Source: an uncultured Collinsella sp. (GTDB lineage Bacteria; Actinomycetota; Coriobacteriia; Coriobacteriales; Coriobacteriaceae). From it: DNA of 15,944 nt. The stretch is from the NCBI GenBank assembly GCA_902493835.1, contig CABURG010000025.1, forward strand, positions 1-15,944. The letters are read 5' to 3'. This document shows positions 1 to 6,896 of the stretch, one piece after another; within the stretch, counting starts at the first letter, position 1, and every line of letters begins with the position of its first letter. The notes beneath the pieces are model-generated. The model did no database searches, had not been told where the DNA came from, and saw nothing but the letters and a program-made list of their open reading frames with translations. The position numbers were made by a program, and so were the translations under genes.

Positions 1-1
1 C

Positions 2-55
2 GTTAAGGATCCCAACTGGAAGCCCATGCCGCCCCTGAAGGACACGGAACAGTAA
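2..55 (+). CDS. C-terminal end of an unidentified upstream gene (partial)
   Basis: The frame beginning at base 2 is open from the window edge to a TAA at 53-55 and gives 17 residues, VKDPNWKPMPPLKDTEQ. The codons (AAG, CCC, AAC, CTG, GAC) match the style of the neighbouring genes, and the other two plus frames are broken by stops. It would converge on the minus-strand gene whose stop codon lies 18 bp further on. The fragment is too short to identify a family, and a chance open frame cannot be excluded. Confidence 0.4.
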   Translation, partial: VKDPNWKPMPPLKDTEQ

Positions 56-72
56 AGGGCTTTCGACCGCCG

Positions 73-1869
73 CTACAGACGTTGGCACACCACGGACACA
101 CGCTGCCCATCAAAACCGAACCCCCAGCGCATGCGACCCACGCCGGGTCGCGGCACACGGATTTCGTCGATGCCGTCGCGCTCTATGTCGAGTAGCGACT
201 GCACGGCCAGCAATTCCAGGCCCAGCGCATCAACATCGGGGTCATACATCATGTTAATCGTTATCAGCGGACGTTCATCGAGCATACCGATCGTATCGGC
301 TATGTCGAACACGACGCCCGTAGGAAAAACCTGGATGTCCCAGCGACCCGCGCCACACTTTCGCCTCGAAGCAGGATTGGCATAGCCCGGCAATCCAAAG
401 CAGAGTCCTTGCAAGAGTAGGTGATATGGCAGCGGTGTATCTGGGTCGGTCGCACCGATTCCCGCATCTCCCAAGATGCGGCTTAGCGCCCGCCTCACGG
501 TGTCCTCGTTCCCATGGCACAGCCCGTCGCGGAACGCATCGACGTCTCGAATGTCTTCCGCAGCGCACTCAAACCACTCAACAATCACTAGACGCAAGGC
601 CTGGCGAAGCTCGTTATTGGGCAATCGCAAAGCACGGAGGCGATCGCCATGCTCTGGCTCCTCAGTCATATCCGTCGTGAGAAAACCGGACAGATACAGT
701 GCTGTCCACATGCCATCGTCAGGCGAGACATCTGGCTCTGCAGTGCCCAAACAAAGCGGGACCTCAGCGCACCCATGGGCCTCGAGCAAATCAAACAAGA
801 CCGAAAGGCGGTCGAGATTCCACCCGGCAACTACTCTACTCAGGCAATCGGCATATCCATACAGATCGGCACGCACAGGCGCCGTGCAGCCTCGGCCCAG
901 AAAACCGATCACACGCTCTGGACTCGAGCAATAGGCCCTGCCAAACCGATACCCCTCGAGCCATTCACGCGCATCATCCAGGTATTCCTCGCGCCCAGCA
1001 TGATTCAAAAGAGCCTCGACCTCGACATCCGAAAAGCCGAACCAACGGTCACACCACGTCGAAAGCGGCGTCGACAGACAATAAGAGCAACTGCGCGAAG
1101 AAAGCGCCGCTTCGGCAGGACCGGGACACTCCCCCATCAGACACGTCAGCCGCAACGAATCGCGCGCAGTGGCAATGGTGTCAAACAGCACACGGTCAAG
1201 TAGTTCTGCCGGATCGGCGTCGGAAGCGTCCCTCGCGCTCGCACGGCGAGACCACGCCGCATCGTACCCATCAACGAGCAATACAACCTGCTCATCGCAG
1301 GCAACCTCCAGCAGCTCTATGAGCACACCGAGCACCGAGTCAACCTCGTCCGCGCTCGCCACGCCACGCGCGACACGTTCGATGTGACGCACCTTATCTC
1401 GAGCTAAATCCGGAGCCTCCAAGAGCGCCAACAAGCGAGCGCACTCGCCCGAAAGGGCATCGCGCACGACGCCGGCAATAGCGGGGCCACGCCTCGCAGC
1501 GCCAGAAAAGTCCAGCGATATCACCGGATAGCAAGCATACTCATCCCGATAGCGCCCGCCGTTCGCATCCCAAATCTGAGCATCGGCAAACAAACGCTGA
1601 CCAGAGCGACCGACCGCTGGACGCTCCAGAAAAGCCCTGAGCATCGACAAGTTCATGCTCTTGCCAAAACCCTCGGGTCGACAGCACACCACAACGGACG
1701 CGTCGCAGTCCAACACATCGGCAATAAACATGGTCTTGTCGACCAGTATGCAACGACCAATGGCATCGGCAAAATCATGCACACCGACCGGCAAAACCGC
1801 ATCATCGACATGGTTGACAAGCCGTACGCCAAAAGTATCGGCACTGTTGCAATACTCCTGTTCAGACAC
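73..1869 (-). CDS. AAA-ATPase-like / PD-(D/E)XK nuclease-like protein, degenerate motifs
   Basis: A 598-residue protein resembling the AAA-ATPase-like (PF09820) plus PDDEXK_9 (PF08011) family, common and multicopy in gut Firmicutes, Bacteroidetes and Actinobacteria; its function is unknown. Family features seen: the N-terminal LPVGVHDF...ILVDKT block (26-46), a P-loop-like RPEGFGKS (64-71), a Walker B-like VVLLVDGYD (195-203), a mid-protein EWLEGYRFG block (302-310), and a C-terminal GRWDIQVFP strand (508-516). Family members usually have RPRRFGKS, LLIDEYD and GRYDI...IIEFK. Here the Walker B Glu is Gly201, and the strand that should carry ExK reads VVFDIADTI, so the nuclease Lys is missing. 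The start is GTG, chosen because AGGGAGAA lies about 6 bp upstream on the minus strand. The gene is monocistronic. Family assignment is fairly secure; ATPase and nuclease activity are doubtful. Confidence 0.75.
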   Translation of the reverse strand: MSEQEYCNSADTFGVRLVNHVDDAVLPVGVHDFADAIGRCILVDKTMFIADVLDCDASVVVCCRPEGFGKSMNLSMLRAFLERPAVGRSGQRLFADAQIWDANGGRYRDEYACYPVISLDFSGAARRGPAIAGVVRDALSGECARLLALLEAPDLARDKVRHIERVARGVASADEVDSVLGVLIELLEVACDEQVVLLVDGYDAAWSRRASARDASDADPAELLDRVLFDTIATARDSLRLTCLMGECPGPAEAALSSRSCSYCLSTPLSTWCDRWFGFSDVEVEALLNHAGREEYLDDAREWLEGYRFGRAYCSSPERVIGFLGRGCTAPVRADLYGYADCLSRVVAGWNLDRLSVLFDLLEAHGCAEVPLCLGTAEPDVSPDDGMWTALYLSGFLTTDMTEEPEHGDRLRALRLPNNELRQALRLVIVEWFECAAEDIRDVDAFRDGLCHGNEDTVRRALSRILGDAGIGATDPDTPLPYHLLLQGLCFGLPGYANPASRRKCGAGRWDIQVFPTGVVFDIADTIGMLDERPLITINMMYDPDVDALGLELLAVQSLLDIERDGIDEIRVPRPGVGRMRWGFGFDGQRVSVVCQRL

Positions 1870-1902
1870 CGTAACTTCTCCCTAAAACGCAGCACGAAGC
1901 CC

Positions 1903-1908
1903 ATTGTA
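1903..1908 (-). promoter_or_regulatory. Possible -10 box (TACAAT) for the AAA-ATPase-like gene
   Basis: On the minus strand TACAAT matches the sigma-70 -10 consensus at five of six positions and lies about 33 bp before the GTG start. No convincing -35 box sits at 16-18 bp (the nearest TTGCAC is only 13 bp away), so this is a weak call. Confidence 0.28.
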
Positions 1909-2000
1909 GCGAGCAGTTCAAGTGCAACGCTGGATCCGTGCAAAGGCATCGGGCAACGGTAGGAACAAAGGCCTTGAGGGGACATAACAAATCGTTGTGC

Positions 2001-2039
2001 AACAAAATGGGGCCCGATGCAACTGCACCGGCCCCCATT
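2001..2039 (-). terminator. Intrinsic terminator of the surface-protein gene
   Basis: Arms 2006-2021 and 2024-2039 form a 16-bp stem with a two-base loop. Read on the minus strand there is one mismatch and one G-U wobble, and the stem runs into TTTTGTT (2001-2007). It lies 34 bp downstream of the minus-strand stop codon at 2073. The T-run is on the minus-strand 3' side, so it should end transcripts of the 2073-3875 gene and insulate the next minus-strand gene. Confidence 0.8.
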
Positions 2040-2072
2040 GCGAATCTTTAGTTGTCGGGCAACCGAAAGGGA

Positions 2073-3875
2073 CTACTCCTCGGAGTCGTTCTGCCCAGCA
2101 GCCTTCTTTTGCTGATCGAGCTTATGCTTGCCACTCACAATAGACGTGGCACCCAGCGTGGCCAAACTTGCACTGGCAAGGCTCGCCATCACAATCAGAT
2201 CGCCCGTCTTGGGCATATTGCCGCCAGATGACTTGGTAGTTGTAGTCGTCGTGGTTGTAGTGGTCACCGCCTTGGAGTCATTTTGCTCTTGACTCTTGTT
2301 GTCGGTGTTGCCCTTACCGCCGTCCTCGCCTTGCTGCTTTCCGTCCTCGGTCTTGTCCTTGCTCTCGTCCTTCTTCTCAGATTCAGACTTCTTATCCTCG
2401 TCCTTCTTCTGAGCGGATTTGTCGTCCTTCTCCTCAGAGCTAGAACCCTTATCAGATTCGGTCTTCTCGGAAGCCTTGTCCTTGGAGTCGCCCTTTGCGG
2501 CCTCGGTCTTTTCCGTGGAAACCTGATCAGAGTTGTCCTTGTTCTGGGTCGAGCCGTTATTGACGCCAGCCATCAGCGAAGAGCCCAGCGTAGAACCAAG
2601 CTGCACGGAGAAAGAAGGCTTCTTGTCCGGGGAAGCAACGGGAGCGTCCGGCGCCTTATTCGAGTCGTCCTTGGAAGCATCGGAATCAGGGGTTGCGTCA
2701 GAGCCGGAGCCGTTGTTAGAGCCGGTGTCAACGGACGAATCGCTCGAGCCGGTGGACGAGTTAGAAGTGCCAGCGTCGGTCGAACCAGAAGCGTCGCTGT
2801 CCGTATTGCCGGCAGAGCTTGAAGACGAATCGCCCGCAGCAGAGCCGTTCGAAGTAGAGCCGTCGTTGGTAGTGCCACCAGCAGAGCCATTACCGTCAGC
2901 ATCGGTCGAGGGCGCATCCATCCTGTCATCGTTGACATCGTCACTCGAGCCGTCATTCGAATCAGGTGTCGGCGAGGGCGCCGGCGTAGGCTCGGGCTGC
3001 ACGGGCGTCGCAGCGGCTGCCTCGTCCTCGGCGATATAAGCCAAGCAGTCCTTCAGCTCATTCTTATAACGATTCTTCCAGCCCTCATGATACTGAGGCT
3101 GACTCGAAAACTTAGTGGCGACATTGTTGACCACACTATTGGAGAGCGCCGTCACAAACTCGCGGTCGGACATATCGTTGGAAAGATTCGCCCAGCGGAA
3201 AAAGTCTCTGCAGCCACCGGTACCGCACATGTTGGTGATGCTCCACACCATACCCTTGACGCAATCGGCGCGGCCGGAGATGTCAATGCCAAGAGCGCTC
3301 TTAAGCCACGCCTCGGTCACCGCATAGTACGAGTTGTACGCATACGCATCCTGCAGAGCCGAAAACTCAGCAGGATCGGTGTTATAAGCACCTTGGAAGG
3401 CATCCTGCGCGATATGGCCCAGCTCGGTGAGCTGGCCGTTCTCGTACATGGCATTGCTCGTGTTGGAAATCTCGCTGCCGCGATCAATCGCATCCTTGAG
3501 CATGCAGTATTTTTCGGGGTTGTAGTTGTAGGCCTGCTTCATAAACGGGATGAGCGACCAACGACGGTCGAACTGGTAATAGCCCAGCGCGTTATAACCG
3601 TCGCCATACGAAAAGCCCTGGTTGTAATTACCATGGCTCTCGTACTTGGTAAAGTACTTCATCTCGGGAGTCACGTTGACAAACGAAACGCCCTGGACCG
3701 ACCTCAGCACGCCCGAGAAAGACTGCTGGGTGTAGAGACCTTTGTCGATATCGGTGGCATCCGAGGCAACGCCCGGCGTGGGCTCCTCGGCAGCGGCGGG
3801 TGCCGGCGCGGAAACGGCGCCAAACGAAAGCGCCAGCGTCAGGCCCGCGACAATCGCGGAATGCTTGGGCTGCAT
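2073..3875 (-). CDS. Secreted wall-anchored protein with lysozyme-like N-terminal domain
   Basis: A 600-residue exported protein. Residues 1-30 form a signal peptide (MQPKH, hydrophobic core, then APAPAAAEE). Residues about 65-280 are a globular domain with KYESHGNYNQ (77-86) and NALGYYQF (95-102), the pattern of lysozyme-superfamily muramidases in which Glu79 would be catalytic; similar proteins are often labelled VgrG-related. Five Cys (124, 205, 217, 222, 277) could form disulfides. Residues 287-550 are a disordered linker: Pro/Thr-rich, then Ser/Asp/Asn/Gly-rich, then Lys/Glu/Asp-rich, then ten Thr (538-547). The C-terminus has NMPKTGD (sortase motif, Met instead of Leu, 554-558), a hydrophobic segment 559-581, GKHK, and an unusually long polar tail of about 15 residues. 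The start has GGGAGGA 5 bp upstream. Peptidoglycan is the likely substrate; this is inferred, not proven. Confidence 0.72.
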   Translation of the reverse strand: MQPKHSAIVAGLTLALSFGAVSAPAPAAAEEPTPGVASDATDIDKGLYTQQSFSGVLRSVQGVSFVNVTPEMKYFTKYESHGNYNQGFSYGDGYNALGYYQFDRRWSLIPFMKQAYNYNPEKYCMLKDAIDRGSEISNTSNAMYENGQLTELGHIAQDAFQGAYNTDPAEFSALQDAYAYNSYYAVTEAWLKSALGIDISGRADCVKGMVWSITNMCGTGGCRDFFRWANLSNDMSDREFVTALSNSVVNNVATKFSSQPQYHEGWKNRYKNELKDCLAYIAEDEAAAATPVQPEPTPAPSPTPDSNDGSSDDVNDDRMDAPSTDADGNGSAGGTTNDGSTSNGSAAGDSSSSSAGNTDSDASGSTDAGTSNSSTGSSDSSVDTGSNNGSGSDATPDSDASKDDSNKAPDAPVASPDKKPSFSVQLGSTLGSSLMAGVNNGSTQNKDNSDQVSTEKTEAAKGDSKDKASEKTESDKGSSSEEKDDKSAQKKDEDKKSESEKKDESKDKTEDGKQQGEDGGKGNTDNKSQEQNDSKAVTTTTTTTTTTKSSGGNMPKTGDLIVMASLASASLATLGATSIVSGKHKLDQQKKAAGQNDSEE

Positions 3876-3945
3876 AAGATCCTCCCTGCATTGGTGTAGT
3901 TAAAGTTCAGTTTGCAAAGATAAAAATAAGTATTGCAGCTCGCCC

Positions 3946-3961
3946 GTTGTTACACAACAAC
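3946..3961. promoter_or_regulatory. Inverted repeat upstream of the surface-protein gene
   Basis: A perfect 6-bp inverted repeat GTTGTT-ACAC-AACAAC lies 70 bp upstream of the minus-strand start at 3875, and a further CAACAACCC copy follows at about 3979. It overlaps the region where a weak minus-strand promoter would fall (TTGTGT, 17 bp, AATACT). It could be an operator. The sequence is simple enough to arise by chance. Confidence 0.25.
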
Positions 3962-4014
3962 CCCTCGGTAAACGGCAACAACCCTCCGCGAAATCTTAGG
4001 GAATTGCGCTCAAC

Positions 4015-4446
4015 CTACAGCTTAATGTCAAAGTTGATCTCGGGGACGGCGGCCAGGTCGGCCAACGTCACGCCGTCGACGTACTTTTCGATCACATCGT
4101 CCAGGCCGCGCCAGAACTTGACGGTGGAACACAGGTCGCTGCGGGCGCAGCTGTTGTCGATGCCATCGCACGCCACCGGAGCCGTGCTGCCCTCGACAGC
4201 GCGCAGGATGTCGCCAGCACGCACCTCGGCCGGGTCCTTGGCCATCATGTAGCCGCCGCCCTTGCCGCGCACGCTCTTAAGCAGGCCCGCCTTCATAAGC
4301 GGACGAACCAGCTGCTCCAGATACTTTTGCGAGATATGCTCGCGGTCGGCAACCTCGCGCAGAGCAATCTTGCCCTCGGCGTCACCGAGCGCCGCGATAT
4401 AGATCATCAGCCGGAGGGCATAGCGGCCCTTGGAAGAAATGAGCAT
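4015..4446 (-). CDS. Rrf2-family transcriptional regulator (IscR/SufR-like)
   Basis: A 143-residue Rrf2 protein of typical length. The N-terminus MLISSKGRYALRLMIYIA, the helix-turn-helix around ISQKYLEQLVRPLMKAGLL (38-56) and the wing SVRGKGGGYMMAK (58-70) match IscR closely. Three Cys, C93, C100 and C106, sit where IscR binds its [2Fe-2S] cluster; the spacing is C-x6-C-x5-C, against C-x5-C-x5-C in E. coli IscR. The start at 4446 is preferred over the upstream ATG at 4524 because it has a strong GGGAGGGTAGGT ribosome site and gives the family N-terminus. The gene is divergent from sufC, which is 225 bp away across three inverted repeats. It probably senses Fe-S status and controls the suf operon and itself. 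The family call is firm; the cluster and target sites are inferred. Confidence 0.93.
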   Translation of the reverse strand: MLISSKGRYALRLMIYIAALGDAEGKIALREVADREHISQKYLEQLVRPLMKAGLLKSVRGKGGGYMMAKDPAEVRAGDILRAVEGSTAPVACDGIDNSCARSDLCSTVKFWRGLDDVIEKYVDGVTLADLAAVPEINFDIKL

Positions 4447-4466
4447 ACCTACCCTCCCATCGCATC

Positions 4467-4497
4467 TGGGACAACATAACCAGGTTTGTTTGTCCCA
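4467..4497. promoter_or_regulatory. 31-bp palindrome, copy 1 (probable Rrf2 operator)
   Basis: TGGGACAA, 15 bp, TTGTCCCA, with an inner AACCAGGTT that is itself palindromic about the same centre. It lies 21 bp upstream of the Rrf2 start codon, where bound protein would block that gene. A possible Rrf2 -10 box (TAAGAT on the minus strand, 4499-4504) sits between the two copies. An operator role is inferred from position and symmetry. Confidence 0.72.
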
Positions 4498-4510
4498 AAT
4501 CTTAAGTAAG

Positions 4511-4541
4511 TGGGACAAACACAACAGGTTATTTTGTCCCA
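4511..4541. promoter_or_regulatory. 31-bp palindrome, copy 2 (probable Rrf2 operator)
   Basis: Same arms and total length as copy 1 (TGGGACAA-N15-TTGTCCCA), beginning exactly 44 bp later. The inner CAGGTT is kept while the rest of the spacer differs, so the arms and centre look selected rather than recently duplicated. It lies 37 bp upstream of the likely suf -35 box and near the -35 region expected for the Rrf2 gene. Confidence 0.72.
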
Positions 4542-4562
4542 GAATTTGAAAAGTCGAGTGGA

Positions 4563-4606
4563 TTAGTCGGGTTTTCCCTTGACTAACGCCGAACCCATAG
4601 TAACTT
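4563..4606 (+). promoter_or_regulatory. Probable suf operon promoter with an inverted repeat over the -35 box
   Basis: TTGACT (4579-4584) is a good -35 box, and TAACTT (4601-4606) at 16 bp spacing is a modest -10 box, putting the start of transcription near 4613. An inverted repeat TTAGTC-N12-GACTAA (4563-4586) overlaps the -35 box. A repressor there would shut off the operon. No experimental or comparative support is available; the -10 box is the weak part. Confidence 0.45.
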
Positions 4607-4670
4607 TATTCCGAGAAGATTCCTAGGGTTTAGTACACCTATGAGTACACCATATACAGAGAGGGACAGC

Positions 4671-5471
4671 ATGAGCGCAAATCCGCTGCTTTCCATCGAA
4701 GGTCTGACCGCCTCCGTGGACGAGAAGACCATCCTCCACAACGTCAACCTCAACGTCGCCGCCGGCGAGACCCACGTGCTGATGGGACCCAATGGCGCCG
4801 GCAAGTCCACCCTCGGCCACCTGGTCATGGGCGACCCCGTCTATACCGTCAACGACGGCCGCATCGTCTTTGACGGCCAGGACATCACCGAGCTCACCAC
4901 CGACAAGCGTTCGCGCGCCGGCCTGTTCCTGAGCTTCCAGGCCCCGGTCGAGATTCCGGGCGTGCCGCTGTCGAGCTTTTTGCGCGCCAGCATCGCCGGC
5001 CGCCCCGGCCTGGAGATGAAGGGCAAGGAGTTCCGCCGTCGCGTTAAGGAGCTCGCGGCCGAGCTCAACATGGATACCGCCTATCTCAACCGCGAGCTGG
5101 GCGTGGGCTTCTCGGGCGGCGAGAAGAAGAAGGTCGAGATGCTCCAGCTCCTGCTGCTGCAGCCCAAGCTTGCCATCCTCGACGAGACCGACTCGGGCCT
5201 GGACGTCGACGCCCTGTCCACCGTCAGCCACGGCATGGACGCCTACCGCAAGAGCTGCGACGGTTCCATGCTTATCATCACGCACAATACGCGCATCCTG
5301 GAGCACCTGGATGTCGACCGCGTCCACGTTATGGTCAAGGGCCACATCGTGCGCGAGGACGACGCCTCGCTCATCCCCTGGATCGACAAGAACGGCTTTG
5401 AAACCTTCGAGCGCGAGGCAGCCGAGCAGCGCGCCCAGGCCGAGGCCGCCGCTGCCGAGCAGCAGGCGTAA
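4671..5471 (+). CDS. sufC: SufC, Fe-S assembly ATPase
   Basis: The soluble ABC-type ATPase of the SUF machine; it binds SufB and SufD and its ATP cycle opens the scaffold for cluster assembly. It has 266 residues, normal for the family. Visible motifs: Walker A GPNGAGKST (39-47), Q-loop SFQAP (88-92), signature FSGGE (147-151), Walker B LAILDE (167-172) followed by TDSGLD, and the H-loop His205 (ITHNT). GVGFSGGEKKKVEMLQ is diagnostic for SufC. The ATG at 4671 is chosen because GAGAGGGA precedes it; an in-frame ATG at 4641 would add ten residues with a poorer ribosome site. The C-terminus ends in an unusual Ala/Glu/Gln-rich tail (249-266). First gene of the operon, 12 bp before sufB. Confidence 0.97.
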   Translation: MSANPLLSIEGLTASVDEKTILHNVNLNVAAGETHVLMGPNGAGKSTLGHLVMGDPVYTVNDGRIVFDGQDITELTTDKRSRAGLFLSFQAPVEIPGVPLSSFLRASIAGRPGLEMKGKEFRRRVKELAAELNMDTAYLNRELGVGFSGGEKKKVEMLQLLLLQPKLAILDETDSGLDVDALSTVSHGMDAYRKSCDGSMLIITHNTRILEHLDVDRVHVMVKGHIVREDDASLIPWIDKNGFETFEREAAEQRAQAEAAAAEQQA

Positions 5472-5483
5472 AGGGGCGACGCA

Positions 5484-6896
5484 ATGACCAAGAACCGCAC
5501 CGAGGTCGCGGACATCGACCGCAGCCTCTACGACTTCACCTATGGCGAGGAGGGATTCGAGCGCCTCGACGCCGGCATCACGCCCGACATCGTGCGCGAG
5601 ATCAGCGCCAAAAAGGACGAGCCGCAGTGGATGCTCGACCTGCGCTTAAAGTCCCTCGAAATCTTCAACCGCTTCCCGGATCCGACGTGGGGCCCCTCCA
5701 TCGAGGGCCTGGACATGGACAACATCGTCACCTACGTCAAGCCCAACACCGACCAAAAGCACGACTGGGAGTCGGTGCCCGACGACATCAAGAACACCTT
5801 TGAGCGCCTGGGCATCCCCGAGGCCGAGCGCAGCTACCTGGCGGGCGTCGGCGCGCAGTACGACTCCGAGCTGGTTTACCACAACATGCAGGACACGGCG
5901 TCCAAGATGGGCATCGTCTACTCCGGCATCGAGGAGGCCCTGCACGACCCGCAGTGGGAGCCGCTCATCCACGAGAAGTTTATGACGCTCATCCCGCCCA
6001 CCGACCACAAATTTGCGGCCCTGCACGGCGCCGTATGGTCGGGCGGCTCGTTTGTCTACGTGCCCAAGGGCACCAAGCTCGATTTCCCGCTGCAGAGCTA
6101 CTTCCGCCTTAACGCCAAGGGCGCCGGCCAGTTTGAGCACACGCTCATCATTGTCGAGGACGACGCTGACCTGCACTTTATCGAGGGCTGCTCCGCGCCC
6201 AAGTACAACGTGGCCAACCTCCACGCCGGCGCCGTCGAGCTCTTTGTGGGCAAGCGTGCGCACCTGCGCTACTCGACCATCGAGAACTGGTCCAAGAACA
6301 TGTACAACCTCAACACTAAGCGTGCGCGCGTGGACGAGGACGGCGACATCGAGTGGATCAGCGGCTCCTTCGGCAGCCACGTGGGCTACCTCTACCCCAT
6401 GAGCGTGCTCAATGGTCGCCGCGCCCGCTCGAGCTTTACCGGCATCACCTTTGCCGGCGCCGGTCAGAACCTCGACACCGGCTGCAAGGTCGTGCTCAAC
6501 GCACCCGATACCTCGGCAACCGTCGAGACCAAGGGCATCTCCAAGAGCGGCGGCATCCAGACGTTCCGCAGCTCCATCGTGGCCACGCCCAAGGCCGAGG
6601 GCTCCAAGGCAACCGTGAGCTGCCAGTCGCTGATGCTCGACGACCAGAGCCGCTCCGACACCATTCCGGCCATGGACATCCGCGCCAAAAACGTCGATAT
6701 CGGCCACGAGGCCACCATCGGCCGCATCGGCGACGACAAGGTGTTCTACCTGATGAGCCGCGGCATCTCGGAGGAAGAGGCCCGCACCATGATCGTCAAC
6801 GGCTTTGCCAACCCGGTCTCCAAGGAGCTGCCGCTGGAGTACGCCGTCGAGATGAACAACCTGATCAAGCTCGAGATGGAAGGAGCGATCGGATAA
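5484..6896 (+). CDS. sufB: SufB, Fe-S scaffold subunit
   Basis: A 470-residue scaffold subunit of the SufBCD complex, on which new clusters are built. Family blocks seen: the N-terminal LYDFTYGE region, HGAVWSGGSFVYVPKG (181-196), FIEGCSAPKY (232-241), ENWSKNMYNLNTKR (267-280) and GISEEEARTMIVNGFA near the C-terminus. His408 in GHEATIG corresponds to the conserved His433 of E. coli SufB. The position of E. coli Cys405 is Ile399 here (PAMDIRAKN); from memory Bacillus SufB also lacks a Cys there, so another residue such as Cys236 or Cys380 may accept sulfur. AAAGGGG precedes the ATG. The stop codon overlaps the sufD start (TAATG), implying translational coupling. Confidence 0.97.
   Translation: MTKNRTEVADIDRSLYDFTYGEEGFERLDAGITPDIVREISAKKDEPQWMLDLRLKSLEIFNRFPDPTWGPSIEGLDMDNIVTYVKPNTDQKHDWESVPDDIKNTFERLGIPEAERSYLAGVGAQYDSELVYHNMQDTASKMGIVYSGIEEALHDPQWEPLIHEKFMTLIPPTDHKFAALHGAVWSGGSFVYVPKGTKLDFPLQSYFRLNAKGAGQFEHTLIIVEDDADLHFIEGCSAPKYNVANLHAGAVELFVGKRAHLRYSTIENWSKNMYNLNTKRARVDEDGDIEWISGSFGSHVGYLYPMSVLNGRRARSSFTGITFAGAGQNLDTGCKVVLNAPDTSATVETKGISKSGGIQTFRSSIVATPKAEGSKATVSCQSLMLDDQSRSDTIPAMDIRAKNVDIGHEATIGRIGDDKVFYLMSRGISEEEARTMIVNGFANPVSKELPLEYAVEMNNLIKLEMEGAIG

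Noticed and set aside
2235..2268. Thr10 tract as a phase-variable slippage repeat
   Set aside because: The ten Thr codons use a mixture of ACC, ACT, ACA and ACG, so there is no pure DNA repeat to slip.
2283..3039. Plus-strand open frames opposite the stalk of the surface protein
   Set aside because: Low-complexity shadows of the Ser/Asp/Lys/Glu-rich stalk; one looks hydrophobic only because Lys and Glu codons read as Leu and Val-type codons in antisense.
5646..6707. A 353-codon minus-strand open frame across sufB
   Set aside because: Codon-bias shadow; low-complexity Gly/Val/Asp/His composition and no ribosome site of note.
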